A stretch of DNA of 64,000 nt, from NCBI GenBank assembly GCA_001770725.1, contig MERU01000007.1:172924-236923 (forward strand), given 5' to 3'. Positions 51,276 to 60,098 of the stretch are shown one piece after another; the first letter of the stretch is position 1, and each line of letters begins with the position of its first letter. This DNA is from Burkholderiales bacterium RIFCSPHIGHO2_01_FULL_63_240 (GTDB lineage Bacteria > Pseudomonadota > Gammaproteobacteria > Burkholderiales > Burkholderiaceae_C). The notes beneath the pieces are model-generated. The model was not told the origin of the DNA and searched no databases. It saw nothing but the letters and a program-made list of their open reading frames with translations. The translations under genes were made by a program, and so were the position numbers.

Positions 51276-53660
51276 TCAGCGCGCGCTTGGCGGACTTGAG
51301 CGGGACATGCCCTGCGAGAGCAGGTCCCGCAAATCTTCGGCGCGAAAAGGTTTGTGCAGCACAGGCAGGCCGCTGGCAGCGAGTTCGGCCAGTTGCTGTG
51401 GCGAAGTGTCGCCTGTGATGATCAGGCCTGGCAGGCCCGGTTGGTGCCGTCTCAGGTGCCCGATGACATCGCGCCCGTTGCCGTCGGGCAGGCGGTGATC
51501 GGACACCACCATGTCCCAGTGCTGCGGCGCCTGGGCGCGCACCCAGCCCAGGCTGCGCCCGGCCACGGCGTCGAGCCCCCAACTGCGCAGCCAAAGCACC
51601 AGGCTTTCGCCGAGCGCTTCGTCGTCTTCGACCACGAGCACGCGACGGCCATCGAGCCGGGCAGGCTCGCTGTTCGGCGGCGCTGCCGACGCGGTACCGA
51701 TGGTTTGACTGGCCGACGGCAGGCTCACGGTGAAGCACGAGCCGCGGCCCACCTGCGATTGCACGCGCAGCGGGTGCTGCAACAGGTGAGCGGCGCGCTG
51801 CACGATGGCCAGGCCCAGGCCCAGGCCCTGTGAACGCTCGCGCCCTGGGTTGCCCAGTTGCACGAAGGCCTCGAAGATGCGCGGCTGGTCTTCCGGGCGG
51901 ATCCCGGGGCCGGTGTCCCAGACCTGCACTTCCCACACGCCTGCCGGGCCGCCACGGTGCCTCACCCCCACCAACACCCCGCCTTGCTGCGTGTGCCGGA
52001 TGGCGTTGCCCACCAGGTTGCGCAACACCTGCTCGAGCAGCACCGGGTCGGTCCAGGCGATGGCATGCGTGCGGCGCACGCGCAGTTGCAGGCCCTTCTG
52101 ACGGGCGGCCTCGGCTTCGTGCGAGGCCACGGCATCGAGCAGGGTCTGAAGCTGCACGCGCTGGCGCTGCACTTCCACCGTGCCCGAGTCCAGCCGCGAG
52201 AGGTCGAGCAGGCCCTTGAGCAGGCTTTCCATCGAGCGCACCGCGCGGGTCAGCCGGTCGGCGAGGCCGCGCACCTTCGGGTCGGTCACTTGCACGCGCA
52301 ACAGGTCGGTGATCAGGCCGATGGCGGCCACCGGCTGGCGCAGGTCGTGGCTGGCCGAGGCCAGGAAGTGGCTCTTGGCGGCGTTGGCCGCGGCCAGCTC
52401 GCGCGTGCGCACCTCGACCTTGTGCTCGAGCTGCTGGTTGGCTTCCTCGATGTCGTTGAAGGCCTTGACCACGCGCTGCACCACCATCAGCACGAAGGAG
52501 GGTGAGGCCAGCGGGATCATCCAGCCCATCCAGTGGTTGAAGTTGACGAGGCCGATGACGCGGCCGAAGATGAAGTCGTGCACACCGGCCACCAGCAAGG
52601 CGGCCCAGCCCACGGCCAGGCCGGCGTGCATCGACGAGCGCAGGCCTTCGCGCAGCACCCACTGGCCCATCAGCCAGATCGAAGGCGGCAGCGTGAAGAT
52701 CAGCGCGCCTTGCAGGTAGCCACGCGTCAGGCGCAGGTCGGGATCGAACGGCAGCGCGAGCAGTCCCAGCAGCGGAAAGCCGATCACCACCGCCCACAAG
52801 GCGCGGTTGAACCAGCTCAGGTGCCGCTCGACCAGGGCCATCACGAACCAGCCCTGCAGGCAGGCGGTGAGCACATGGGCCAGGAAGTACAGCCAGGACT
52901 CGGCCCCCACCGACAGCCCCAGGTCCGCGGTGATGAAGTAGCGGCAGTTGCGCAGCCCGCCCACCAGCACGAGCAGGCCGAAGAGGCCGGCGGCGGCCTC
53001 CTGGCGCCGCATCCACCACAGCAGCACCACGAACAGCGAGAAGGCGATCCAGATCAGGTTGAGCACGATGAGCGCGTCGCGCGTGAGCAGGCGCAGCATC
53101 ACGTGGTCGTGCTGCAACTGGGCTTTCGGCGCCAGCACCGCGGGCGACATGCCGCCTTGCTGCACGGCCTGGATCTCGATTTCCAGCGAATTGCGTCCGG
53201 CTTGCAGCAAGCGGCCGGGCACGTCGATGAGCGACGGTGCGGGCAGGCCCAGCCAGCCAGGACGCGGCAGGGTGCTGTGCAGCAGCTCGCCATTGAGCCA
53301 GATGGTGTGCACGCAGTTGAGGTAGTCGATGCGCAGGGACCAGGGTTCGCGCTTGGCCTTTCGCACCACCTCGTCGCTGACCTCGAAGTCCAGCCGGTAG
53401 CGACCCACGCCCGCGGCTTGCAGGCCGGCTGGCTTCCAGCTGTCGGGCAGGCTCACCGGCACCGGCTGGTCGGCGAGCACCGCGCCGCTGACGTCGTGCA
53501 TCCACAGCCGCTGGGCCGACAGCCAGCGCACGCCCGGGGCATCAACGGGGGGCGCAGGCAGCAGCCAGAAGTAGGCCGCCAGCGCCAGGGCCAGCAGCCA
53601 CAGCCCTCCCACCCAGCTCTGGGTCAGGGATCGCAGGACGGTGGGCAGCGAAGGCTTCAT
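51276..53660 (-). CDS. 7TM-DISM hybrid histidine kinase
   Basis: A 794-residue sensor. Order of parts: N-terminal membrane anchor (20-34); periplasmic jelly-roll DISM-like domain (about 60-180); seven membrane segments (about 190-395); a short coiled coil; HisKA with phospho-His438 (ASASHDLRQPVAAIGL); HATPase with N-box (LRNLVGNAIRHTQQ) and G boxes (DTGPGI, GLGLGLAIV); and a C-terminal receiver with Asp721 (MVVSDHRLPDG). The DISM domain usually binds carbohydrate-like ligands. It is convergent with the LuxR regulator. Confidence 0.92.
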   Translation of the reverse strand: MKPSLPTVLRSLTQSWVGGLWLLALALAAYFWLLPAPPVDAPGVRWLSAQRLWMHDVSGAVLADQPVPVSLPDSWKPAGLQAAGVGRYRLDFEVSDEVVRKAKREPWSLRIDYLNCVHTIWLNGELLHSTLPRPGWLGLPAPSLIDVPGRLLQAGRNSLEIEIQAVQQGGMSPAVLAPKAQLQHDHVMLRLLTRDALIVLNLIWIAFSLFVVLLWWMRRQEAAAGLFGLLVLVGGLRNCRYFITADLGLSVGAESWLYFLAHVLTACLQGWFVMALVERHLSWFNRALWAVVIGFPLLGLLALPFDPDLRLTRGYLQGALIFTLPPSIWLMGQWVLREGLRSSMHAGLAVGWAALLVAGVHDFIFGRVIGLVNFNHWMGWMIPLASPSFVLMVVQRVVKAFNDIEEANQQLEHKVEVRTRELAAANAAKSHFLASASHDLRQPVAAIGLITDLLRVQVTDPKVRGLADRLTRAVRSMESLLKGLLDLSRLDSGTVEVQRQRVQLQTLLDAVASHEAEAARQKGLQLRVRRTHAIAWTDPVLLEQVLRNLVGNAIRHTQQGGVLVGVRHRGGPAGVWEVQVWDTGPGIRPEDQPRIFEAFVQLGNPGRERSQGLGLGLAIVQRAAHLLQHPLRVQSQVGRGSCFTVSLPSASQTIGTASAAPPNSEPARLDGRRVLVVEDDEALGESLVLWLRSWGLDAVAGRSLGWVRAQAPQHWDMVVSDHRLPDGNGRDVIGHLRRHQPGLPGLIITGDTSPQQLAELAASGLPVLHKPFRAEDLRDLLSQGMSRSSPPSAR

Positions 53661-53865
53661 GGGAGAGGTGGCGGCTCGTGGTGCGACATTGTGCGCACTT
53701 CACGGGGCGCCTTGAGGGCCTTGGCCTCATTTGCGGGCCTTCCCTCTGTGACAGGGATGGATGCGGTGATATGACTGGGGTCATGCCCCTTGTTCCGGGG
53801 CTCGAAGCCAGGCACGTTTGCTGCAATGGTGGAACGCAGGGTCTGGTTTGATCTGGAGGGCTGAC

Positions 53866-54897
53866 ATGAGTGGCTGTACCGATCTCGTCCCGGTTGGCCG
53901 GGACACCGTCGAAGGCAAGTGGGAGTCGCGCCACCGCGGGCGCATCCCGATCGCGCACATGCGCCATGTCTATCGGCTCGACGAGGTCGAGCGCAGGCTG
54001 GGCAAGCTGCCGGCGCGCGACCACGAATCGCTGCGCGCCACCTACGAGCGCATGCTCGAAAAGGGCTCCGAGCGTTTCCAGGTCAAGCCCTCCGGCCTGC
54101 CCGCGATGGACCACCTCTACGACGAGCTGCCCAACTTCCACGAGGTGCTCGACGACCTCAAGCGCCAGCTCGCGCTGTGCAGCGACAGCCGCGACGCGCT
54201 CGAGCTCACCCCCATGCTGCTGCTGGGCCCGCCCGGCGTGGGCAAGACGCACTTCGCGCGCGAGGTGGCGCAACTGCTGGGCACGGGCATGGGCTTCATC
54301 TCCATGAGTTCGATGACGGCGGGTTGGGTGCTCTCGGGCGCCAGCTCGCAATGGAAGGGCGCGCGCCCGGGCAAGGTCTTCGAGACCCTGGTCGACGGCC
54401 AGTACGCCAACCCCGTGATGGTGGTCGACGAGATCGACAAGTCCGGTGGCGAGCACGCCTACGACCCGCTGGGCTCGCTCTACAGCCTGCTCGAGCACGA
54501 CACCGCCGGCAGCTTCACCGACGAGTTCGCCGAGGTGGCCATCGACGCCAGCCAGGTGATCTGGGTGGCCACGGCCAACGACATCCGCTCCATCCCCGAC
54601 CCCATCCTCAACCGCGTCAACGTCTTCGAGATCGAGATGCCGGATGAAGAGGCCGCGCGCAAGATCGCCGCCAAGCTCTACCGCAGCATCCGCGCCGACC
54701 ACGACTGGGGCCAGCGCTTCGACCCCGAGCTGTCGGACGGCGTGCTGGGCGCCATGGCCAAGATGGCCCCGCGCGAGATGCGCCGCGCGCTGATGACGGC
54801 GTTTGGCAACGCCAAGCTGGACGGCCGCTTCACGCTGGAAGAACGGGACCTGCCCGACGGCGGGCCCAGGCGCTCGCCGATCGGTTTTGTGCAGTGA
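53866..54897 (+). CDS. Lon-like AAA+ ATPase without protease domain
   Basis: A 343-residue protein with a helical N-terminus (1-110) and one AAA+ module. Walker A is GPPGVGKTH (121-129), Walker B is VMVVDEIDK, sensor 1 lies in VIWVATAND and the Arg finger in IPDPILNRV. The module is most like that of Lon, but the Ser-Lys protease domain and the large Lon N-domain are absent. GGAGGG 5 bp upstream supports ATG 53866. Function is unknown; it may remodel proteins or act as a loader. It is followed after 24 bp by a 5'-nucleotidase gene. Confidence 0.8.
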   Translation: MSGCTDLVPVGRDTVEGKWESRHRGRIPIAHMRHVYRLDEVERRLGKLPARDHESLRATYERMLEKGSERFQVKPSGLPAMDHLYDELPNFHEVLDDLKRQLALCSDSRDALELTPMLLLGPPGVGKTHFAREVAQLLGTGMGFISMSSMTAGWVLSGASSQWKGARPGKVFETLVDGQYANPVMVVDEIDKSGGEHAYDPLGSLYSLLEHDTAGSFTDEFAEVAIDASQVIWVATANDIRSIPDPILNRVNVFEIEMPDEEAARKIAAKLYRSIRADHDWGQRFDPELSDGVLGAMAKMAPREMRRALMTAFGNAKLDGRFTLEERDLPDGGPRRSPIGFVQ

Positions 54898-54921
54898 CGG
54901 GCATGGGCCATACTCGGGCCC

Positions 54922-55839
54922 ATGCCTGCCAGCCTCGACGGCCGCCTGGTGGTGGCCATTTCCTCCCGTGCGCTCTTCGACTTCGAAGAAGAGAACCGCC
55001 TGTTCGAAGGCTCGGACGACCGCGCCTACATGGACCTGCAGCTCGATCGCATCGAGGTGCCCGCCAAGCCGGGGGTGGCGTTCTCGCTGGTGCGCAAGCT
55101 GCTGGCGTTCAACACGCCGGGTGCCCCCGCTGACGCGCGTGTCGAGGTCGTGATCCTTTCACGCAACGACCCGGCCTCGGGCCTGCGCGTCTTTCGCTCC
55201 GTGTCCCACCACAAGTTGGAGATCGAGCGAGGCGTGTTCACCCGTGGCCGCAGCCCCTGGCGCTACCTCAAGCCCCTGCAGGCCCACCTCTTCCTGTCGG
55301 CCAACGAGGCCGATGTGCGGCAGGCCCTGGCCGCCGGGGTGCCCGCCGCGCGCGTGCTGCCGCATGCGGCCCGCGCAGGCGACGCCCACCCCGACGAAGT
55401 GCGCATCGCCTTCGACGGCGACGCCGTTTTGTTTTCCGACGAGGCCGAACGCATCTTCCAGCAAGGCGGCCTGAACGCCTTCCAGGACCACGAGGTCAGC
55501 CGCGCGCGCAAGCCCTTGCCCGATGGCCCCTTCCGGCCCCTGCTGCAGGCCCTGCATGACCTGCGCCGCGCCATCGAGCAGCCGGGCGCCTGCGGCATGC
55601 GCATCCGCACCGCATTGGTGACCGCGCGGGGCGCGCCGGCGCACGAACGCGCCATCCGCACCCTGATGGACTGGGGCATCGAGGTCGACGAGGCCATGTT
55701 CCTGGGCGGCCTGCCCAAGGGCGAGTTCCTGCGCGAGTTCGAGCCCGACTTCTTCTTCGACGACCAGACCGGCCACGTCAACAACGCCGCGCCGCATGTG
55801 CCGGCCGGACACGTGGCCGCTGGTGTGGCCAACGGCTGA
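54922..55839 (+). CDS. Cytosolic 5'-nucleotidase, cN-I family
   Basis: A 305-residue protein of the NT5C1/cN-I type (PF06189 by pattern). The N-terminal LVVAISSRALFDFEEENRLF carries the altered HAD motif I of this family, and the C-terminal FDDQTGHV the acidic motif. It probably dephosphorylates nucleoside monophosphates. It lies between the AAA ATPase and a small unknown gene, all plus strand. Confidence 0.85.
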   Translation: MPASLDGRLVVAISSRALFDFEEENRLFEGSDDRAYMDLQLDRIEVPAKPGVAFSLVRKLLAFNTPGAPADARVEVVILSRNDPASGLRVFRSVSHHKLEIERGVFTRGRSPWRYLKPLQAHLFLSANEADVRQALAAGVPAARVLPHAARAGDAHPDEVRIAFDGDAVLFSDEAERIFQQGGLNAFQDHEVSRARKPLPDGPFRPLLQALHDLRRAIEQPGACGMRIRTALVTARGAPAHERAIRTLMDWGIEVDEAMFLGGLPKGEFLREFEPDFFFDDQTGHVNNAAPHVPAGHVAAGVANG

Positions 55840-55871
55840 CGGGCGCCACGGCAGCCACCCAGGAGCAACCC

Positions 55872-56195
55872 ATGAGCGACGACCTCGGTGACTTCTTCGC
55901 GCTGCCGCCCTTCAAGCCAGACGAGGCCCTGGCGCAACTGCGCCGTCAGCTCAAGGAGCTCAAGCTGCAGGAGCAGCCTGGCAGCGCGCCACACCGCTTC
56001 GCGCTCAAGGGCGTGGTGGTGGCCGAGCTGCAGGTGCAGGCCGACGCGACCAAGCCCGCCGTGGCCGCGGCCGTCGTCAAGCGGCCCTTGCAGCGCCCCG
56101 AGTGGGTGCGCCAGCAGCTCGACAGCCGCGACGCCGTTCGCAAGTGGATCGACGCCTTCAAACGCCAGCTCGCCGGCTGGACCGACGACGACTGA
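55872..56195 (+). CDS. Small hypothetical protein downstream of 5'-nucleotidase
   Basis: A 107-residue soluble protein with no membrane segment. The N-terminus (DLGDFFALPPFKPDEALAQL) is acidic; the C-terminal half is helical and basic and ends WTDDD. AGGAG lies 8 bp before ATG. I recognise no family; its coding bias matches its neighbours and it probably belongs to the AAA/nucleotidase unit (32 bp gap). Confidence 0.7.
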   Translation: MSDDLGDFFALPPFKPDEALAQLRRQLKELKLQEQPGSAPHRFALKGVVVAELQVQADATKPAVAAAVVKRPLQRPEWVRQQLDSRDAVRKWIDAFKRQLAGWTDDD

Positions 56196-56206
56196 GGGCG
56201 CTCAGC

Positions 56207-56836
56207 TCAGTCCGACTGAGCTTGCTTTTGCATCTTGGCGCGGAACAGGTCCCGGATGCTGACCTCGCGCGGGCCGGGGATGAGTTCGTAGCTTTCGCCC
56301 GCGGCCAGGGTGCCGGGCGTGCGCACCGCCAGGTAGAAGCCGCAAAAGCCCGACTGCGCCATCATCTTGATCGCGTGCTTGAAGCCGAGCTTGGCCTCGA
56401 GCTTGAAGCAGGGGCGGCGCGGCTCGCTGATGGCCAGCGTGCAATCGGGAAAGCGCAGCACATCGCCGATGTGGGCGTCGGCCTCGAGCAGGCCTGACAG
56501 CGTCAGGTTCTCGCCCAGCGAGCCGGCGGGCAGGGCCTCGCCCCAGGCCTGCAACCCGGCTTGTGCACGCACCGTCTGCCAGAAGCCGTAGTGCTCGATC
56601 GGGTAGGCATAGACCGCCTTGCTCAGCCCGCCGTGCACGCTTGGGTCGGCCTGCTCGTCGCCAGCCAGGCCCAGGGGCTTGACCTCGATGCGCGCGGGGC
56701 TGGCTTCGGTGCTCACCGGTTGCTTGCCGATGGCCGTCAGGATGCGGCGCCCCTGGATCTCGACGTGGGTGGCCTGGGCCACGTTGATGGACAGCAGGCG
56801 GCGGACGGGTTGGGGTGGCGGGGGTGTGGCGCTCAT
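56207..56836 (-). CDS. MOSC-domain protein (YiiM-like)
   Basis: A 209-residue protein: MOSC domain (about 15-160) with the N-terminal GKQPVSTEAS and GDEQADPSVHGGLSKAVY, and the conserved Cys in RRPCFKLEAKLG, then a YiiM-type helical C-terminus. MOSC proteins bind the molybdenum cofactor or move sulfur; YiiM reduces N-hydroxylated compounds. Being last in line behind the molybdate-like ABC genes (98-bp gap) fits a molybdenum link. ATG 56836 precedes the domain; the frame is open far upstream but unrelated. Confidence 0.88.
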   Translation of the reverse strand: MSATPPPPQPVRRLLSINVAQATHVEIQGRRILTAIGKQPVSTEASPARIEVKPLGLAGDEQADPSVHGGLSKAVYAYPIEHYGFWQTVRAQAGLQAWGEALPAGSLGENLTLSGLLEADAHIGDVLRFPDCTLAISEPRRPCFKLEAKLGFKHAIKMMAQSGFCGFYLAVRTPGTLAAGESYELIPGPREVSIRDLFRAKMQKQAQSD

Positions 56837-56934
56837 GGGCCGAGACGATACCCCAGCCTCAAAGCCCCTGGTCGGCACCTGCTGGCAATCGTCGGCGTCC
56901 AGGTGTCGCCCCGGCTGGCCCTGCCCGCGCCCGA

Positions 56935-58119
56935 TCAACCTCGCTTCGACGACGTCCAGGGCAGTGGGGTCACCTGCGCGGCCATGGCGTTGAAGCCGAC
57001 CACGCAGGGCTCGCCCGGCTGCCAGTTCATCTGCTGGATGGCCTGGCGCGTCACCAGTCCCCAGATCTGCGCGCCGGTCTTGAAGTCCAACCGCTCGTCG
57101 AGCTCGCGCGCGAGCTCCACGCTCACCGCGCCATAGGTGCCGCTTTGCCCTGCCAGCATCACCTGGCTGATGCGACCGCGCAGCACGTTGGTGCTGCTGC
57201 TGTCGGTGGGCACCTCGCGGTGCAGGCTCATGTCGCGTGCGCGCACCTTCAGTCGCACGCGGGTGCCGACCGGGTGCAGCGCTGCGGGAACCACCACGCA
57301 CTGACCACAGACGTCCACTTCGCTGAGCAACCATTCGATGTCGTGCCGCGTGACGGTGCCTTCCAGGATGCTGCCCGCGTGAAAGCCCTCCAGAAAGGTG
57401 GACAGCGACACGTCGGACAAGATCTGGGACACAGGGCCTGCACCGGCCATGCGACCGTCATGAAGGATGACGACGTCATCGGCCATGCAAATCACTTCGT
57501 CCATGCGCGGCGTGGTCATCAGCACGGGCAGGTTGAATCGGTGGGCCACCTGAGCCAGGCGCTCCAGGAGCGCCGGGCGGTCGGGTTCGGGCACGCGCCC
57601 AAGCGGATCGCTCATCAGCAGACCCTGTGGGTCCGCTGCCAGGGCGCGACCGAGTGCGGCGCGCACCCGTTGTGCAGCGCTGATCTCGTGGGGTCGGTGC
57701 TCCAGCATGGCGCCCAGGTCCAGCCATTTCACCAGCGACGCCACATCCATGCCAGGGCTGATGCTCATGCGCGCGCCCTGAGCGCGCGCGCCGTATGTCA
57801 GGTTCTGCTTGATGGTCAGGTGCGGGAACAGGTGGGCATCGGAATCAAGCCAGCCCAGGCGCCTGCGGTCAGGCGCGAGGTTCAATCCGCTTCGTGAGTC
57901 GAACAGCGCGTCGGCTCCCAGGGCCACCCGGCCACTGAGCACGGGGCGCAGCCCGGCCACGGCTTCGAGGAGCGCGCGCTGCCCATTCTCGAGCCGGCCA
58001 ACGAGGGCGCTGACACGGCCAGGCGATGCGCGCAACTGGGCTTGCACCTCCAGCCCGGGTTGGCGCACGTGCAAGTCGACGCTCAGGCTGCGTGGCAGTC
58101 GCGAAGAGGGGTCTCTCAT
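56935..58119 (-). CDS. ModC-like ABC protein with degenerate ATPase motifs
   Basis: A 394-residue protein with the overall ModC plan: ABC domain (10-230), then a TOBE/MOP region (about 290-390). The ATPase motifs are broken: Walker A GxxGxGKST is GRLENGQRAL (41-50, Lys replaced by Gln); Q-loop Gln is Ser; signature LSGGQ is ISAAQ (146-150); Walker B DE is Ser-Asp (170-171); H-loop His is Pro204. Yet the ModC-like LFPHLTIKQNLTYG and RPHEISAAQ frame are kept, and the frame is intact. Either it is an inactive subunit, a regulator or a molybdate sensor. It overlaps modB-like by 4 bp. Confidence 0.85.
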   Translation of the reverse strand: MRDPSSRLPRSLSVDLHVRQPGLEVQAQLRASPGRVSALVGRLENGQRALLEAVAGLRPVLSGRVALGADALFDSRSGLNLAPDRRRLGWLDSDAHLFPHLTIKQNLTYGARAQGARMSISPGMDVASLVKWLDLGAMLEHRPHEISAAQRVRAALGRALAADPQGLLMSDPLGRVPEPDRPALLERLAQVAHRFNLPVLMTTPRMDEVICMADDVVILHDGRMAGAGPVSQILSDVSLSTFLEGFHAGSILEGTVTRHDIEWLLSEVDVCGQCVVVPAALHPVGTRVRLKVRARDMSLHREVPTDSSSTNVLRGRISQVMLAGQSGTYGAVSVELARELDERLDFKTGAQIWGLVTRQAIQQMNWQPGEPCVVGFNAMAAQVTPLPWTSSKRG

Positions 58120-58847
58120 GGCCGCTCGCCTCGCCAGCGCGAGTGGGCGTGGCCCCGCCAACGACGCAGCCATTGCCTGCGCAGCACCTCGCTGAGCAGG
58201 ATCGCGCCTGTGGCCACGACCAGCGAGAGGGTTGCCACTTCCCAGGCCAGGGCATGGGAGCGTCCTTCGGACAAGGCCTGCCACAGTGCCAGAGGCAGGG
58301 TCGAGCCAACCGCGCGTGGCGGCCCTGGTGACCACGCCGTGGCCAGCACCAGCACGGCGCCCGACTCCCCCCACGCGGCAGCGAAGCCCAGCGCCATGGC
58401 CGAGCCGATGGCTGGCAAGGTCAGGGGCAGGGCCACGGTTCGCCAGGCATGCCACCCCGTTGCGCCCAGGGTGCGCGCGACGGGGTGAAGCATGGGGTCG
58501 AGGGCCTCGAAGGCCGGGCGCAGCATGCGCGCCATCATGGGCACGGTCATCGCACACGCAGCCAGGATGGCGCCGATCGGGTAGATCGGCAAGGTCCAAC
58601 CCAGGTCATGGTGCAGCCAGTGGCCCCACGCCCCCTGTTCGCCCAGACCCGCCACCAGCCAGAAACCGATCACCGCGGGTGGCAGGCCCAGCGGCAGCAG
58701 GATGACGGCGTCGAGCAGCGCCTTGCCCGGCCAGCTTTCCCGGGCCATCCACCATGCCAAGGCAACCGCCATGGGCGTGGCGATCAGCATGACCAGGGTG
58801 GCCAGTTGCAAGCTCACCCACATCGCGGACAGGGCAGCCGCCGACAT
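58116..58847 (-). CDS. Molybdate/tungstate-type ABC permease (ModB-like)
   Basis: A 243-residue permease with five to six membrane segments. It resembles ModB: N-terminal SLQLATLVMLIATPMAVALAW, and the LPLGLPPAVIGFWLVAGLG segment. The coupling EAA-like loop is ARTLGATGWHAWRTVALP. The GEFGA motif of ModB is GESGAV here. It starts 2 bp after the binding-protein stop and ends overlapping the ATPase-like gene. The frame extends upstream into the binding-protein gene; ATG 58847 is chosen. Confidence 0.85.
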   Translation of the reverse strand: MSAAALSAMWVSLQLATLVMLIATPMAVALAWWMARESWPGKALLDAVILLPLGLPPAVIGFWLVAGLGEQGAWGHWLHHDLGWTLPIYPIGAILAACAMTVPMMARMLRPAFEALDPMLHPVARTLGATGWHAWRTVALPLTLPAIGSAMALGFAAAWGESGAVLVLATAWSPGPPRAVGSTLPLALWQALSEGRSHALAWEVATLSLVVATGAILLSEVLRRQWLRRWRGHAHSRWRGERP

Positions 58848-58849
58848 CC

Positions 58850-59749
58850 TCAGCCTTTCACGCCAAGCCAGCCCGCGGCGCCACGCAGTGCGTTGCGGGC
58901 CAGCGGGCGGTCCAGCCAATCGACCAGCAGTCGGCCGCCGGGGTGCTTGCCGCGAAAGGATCGCGCGACCTCCGCGTGCAGCACCAGGGCCGGGTGGCCC
59001 TGGATCCAGATTCGGGTGGCATCGGTCGGGGCCTGCGTGCCTTTGCCGCTCGCAGCCTTCTGGGGGCCTTGCGCGGGTCCCCTTCCGGCCGAGCCTTGTT
59101 TCAGCCAGGCAGCCTGGGTCACCAGGCGGTAGGTCGGGGCGCTGGCGGCGGGCTTGCCCCCCAGTCCCGTCGACGGGGCCTGGCCCGCGATGGGCTGCGC
59201 CAGCAATTGCGCGGCGAGCTGAGCCAGCGGGCTGTCTGGCCCTTGCTGCGCCGCAGGTTCGCCCGGCAGGCCAACCTGCCAGTTCACCACCCCTGCTGCC
59301 CGCGCCGCCATGACCTGGGCGATGGCGCGCGCCGGGTCTCGCTCGGAGCGGATGCCGGCGGGGTCGTCGGCCGGCCCGATCAGCCACACCTCGGTGCGGG
59401 CCAGTCGGCGCCGGTCGTGGATGAGGCCTTCCTTTTCCAGGAAGCTGGCGCGGGGGTGGCTCAGGAACAGGCCGACTTCGACGTCACCGGACTCCAACTG
59501 ATCGAGCACCTGGCGGCTGGCCGCGGCCCGCCATTGCGCGGCCCAGCCCAGGTCGCGGCGCATGGCCGTCCCCCAGCGCCCGGCCAGGCCGGTATCGATG
59601 AACAGCGGCTCGATGGCGACGTCGGGGCTGTCGGCGCGGGGGCGCAGGGCCTGGGCAGGCGCGCTCAGCCCGGCGCACAGGAGCCCCGTTGCGCCCAGCG
59701 CGTGGGCCAGCAGGGTGCGGCGGACAGCGGAATCGGTCGTCTCGGGCAT
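58850..59749 (-). CDS. Periplasmic substrate-binding protein, TupA/ModA-like
   Basis: A 299-residue protein with a Tat-like signal (VRRTLLAHALGATGLLCAG, residues 9-27) ending AQA. The mid segment GDVEVGLFLSHPRASFLEKE with GPADDPAGI is close to the tungstate-binding TupA pattern, but the usual N-terminal Thr/Ser anion loop (TTTS) reads IDTGLAG. A low-complexity Ala/Gly/Pro insert lies at about 200-245. It likely serves the ModB-like permease; whether it binds molybdate, tungstate or another anion is open. Start 59749 places the signal peptide at the N-terminus. Confidence 0.75.
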   Translation of the reverse strand: MPETTDSAVRRTLLAHALGATGLLCAGLSAPAQALRPRADSPDVAIEPLFIDTGLAGRWGTAMRRDLGWAAQWRAAASRQVLDQLESGDVEVGLFLSHPRASFLEKEGLIHDRRRLARTEVWLIGPADDPAGIRSERDPARAIAQVMAARAAGVVNWQVGLPGEPAAQQGPDSPLAQLAAQLLAQPIAGQAPSTGLGGKPAASAPTYRLVTQAAWLKQGSAGRGPAQGPQKAASGKGTQAPTDATRIWIQGHPALVLHAEVARSFRGKHPGGRLLVDWLDRPLARNALRGAAGWLGVKG

Positions 59750-60098
59750 GGCAGAGGGTGAAAAATCGCAGGCGAAAGTGTGCCTGCAGCCGAGCCAGGG
59801 CTTCGTCATGGCTGTCCCGCAGTTGTCCTCAGTTGTATCAGCATTCGAAAAATGGCCGTTTCCGTGACGCCTTGCCGCCCTTGGCTGGGGGACTGCCCTG
59901 GGCGCCCCACGGACGAGGGGGCAGCCGCGAATCCCCCCGATCGTCTAAACTACGAGGTTCCCGCCGAGCGCCCTCGGGCGTCCACCGGACACAGCCGACG
60001 GGGTGTCGAGAGCGTTGCCATGACCGGGGACCAAGCTGGCCGAGCCAGGTTGACGCAGCGCTGTCGAGACCCTGTTTTTTACTTTCTGGAGCCTTGTC
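59750..60098. other. Divergent intergenic region, binding protein / pckG
   Basis: About 350 bp with no credible gene. It holds AGTTGT twice (59821-59826, 59831-59836; 10-bp period, one helical turn) near the binding-protein start, with TGATACAA on the minus strand as a possible -10. On the plus side TAAACT (59946-59951) is a possible pckG -10. TGTCGAGA occurs at 60004-60011 and 60062-60069. No site is certain. Confidence 0.4.
60032..60052 (+). other. Hairpin in pckG leader
   Basis: CAAGCTGGC (60032-60040) pairs with GCCAGGTTG (60044-60052) with one G-G mismatch around a 3-nt loop. It lies 46 bp before pckG and just ahead of a T-run (60074-60079). Could affect leader stability; too short of evidence for an attenuator. 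Confidence 0.3.
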
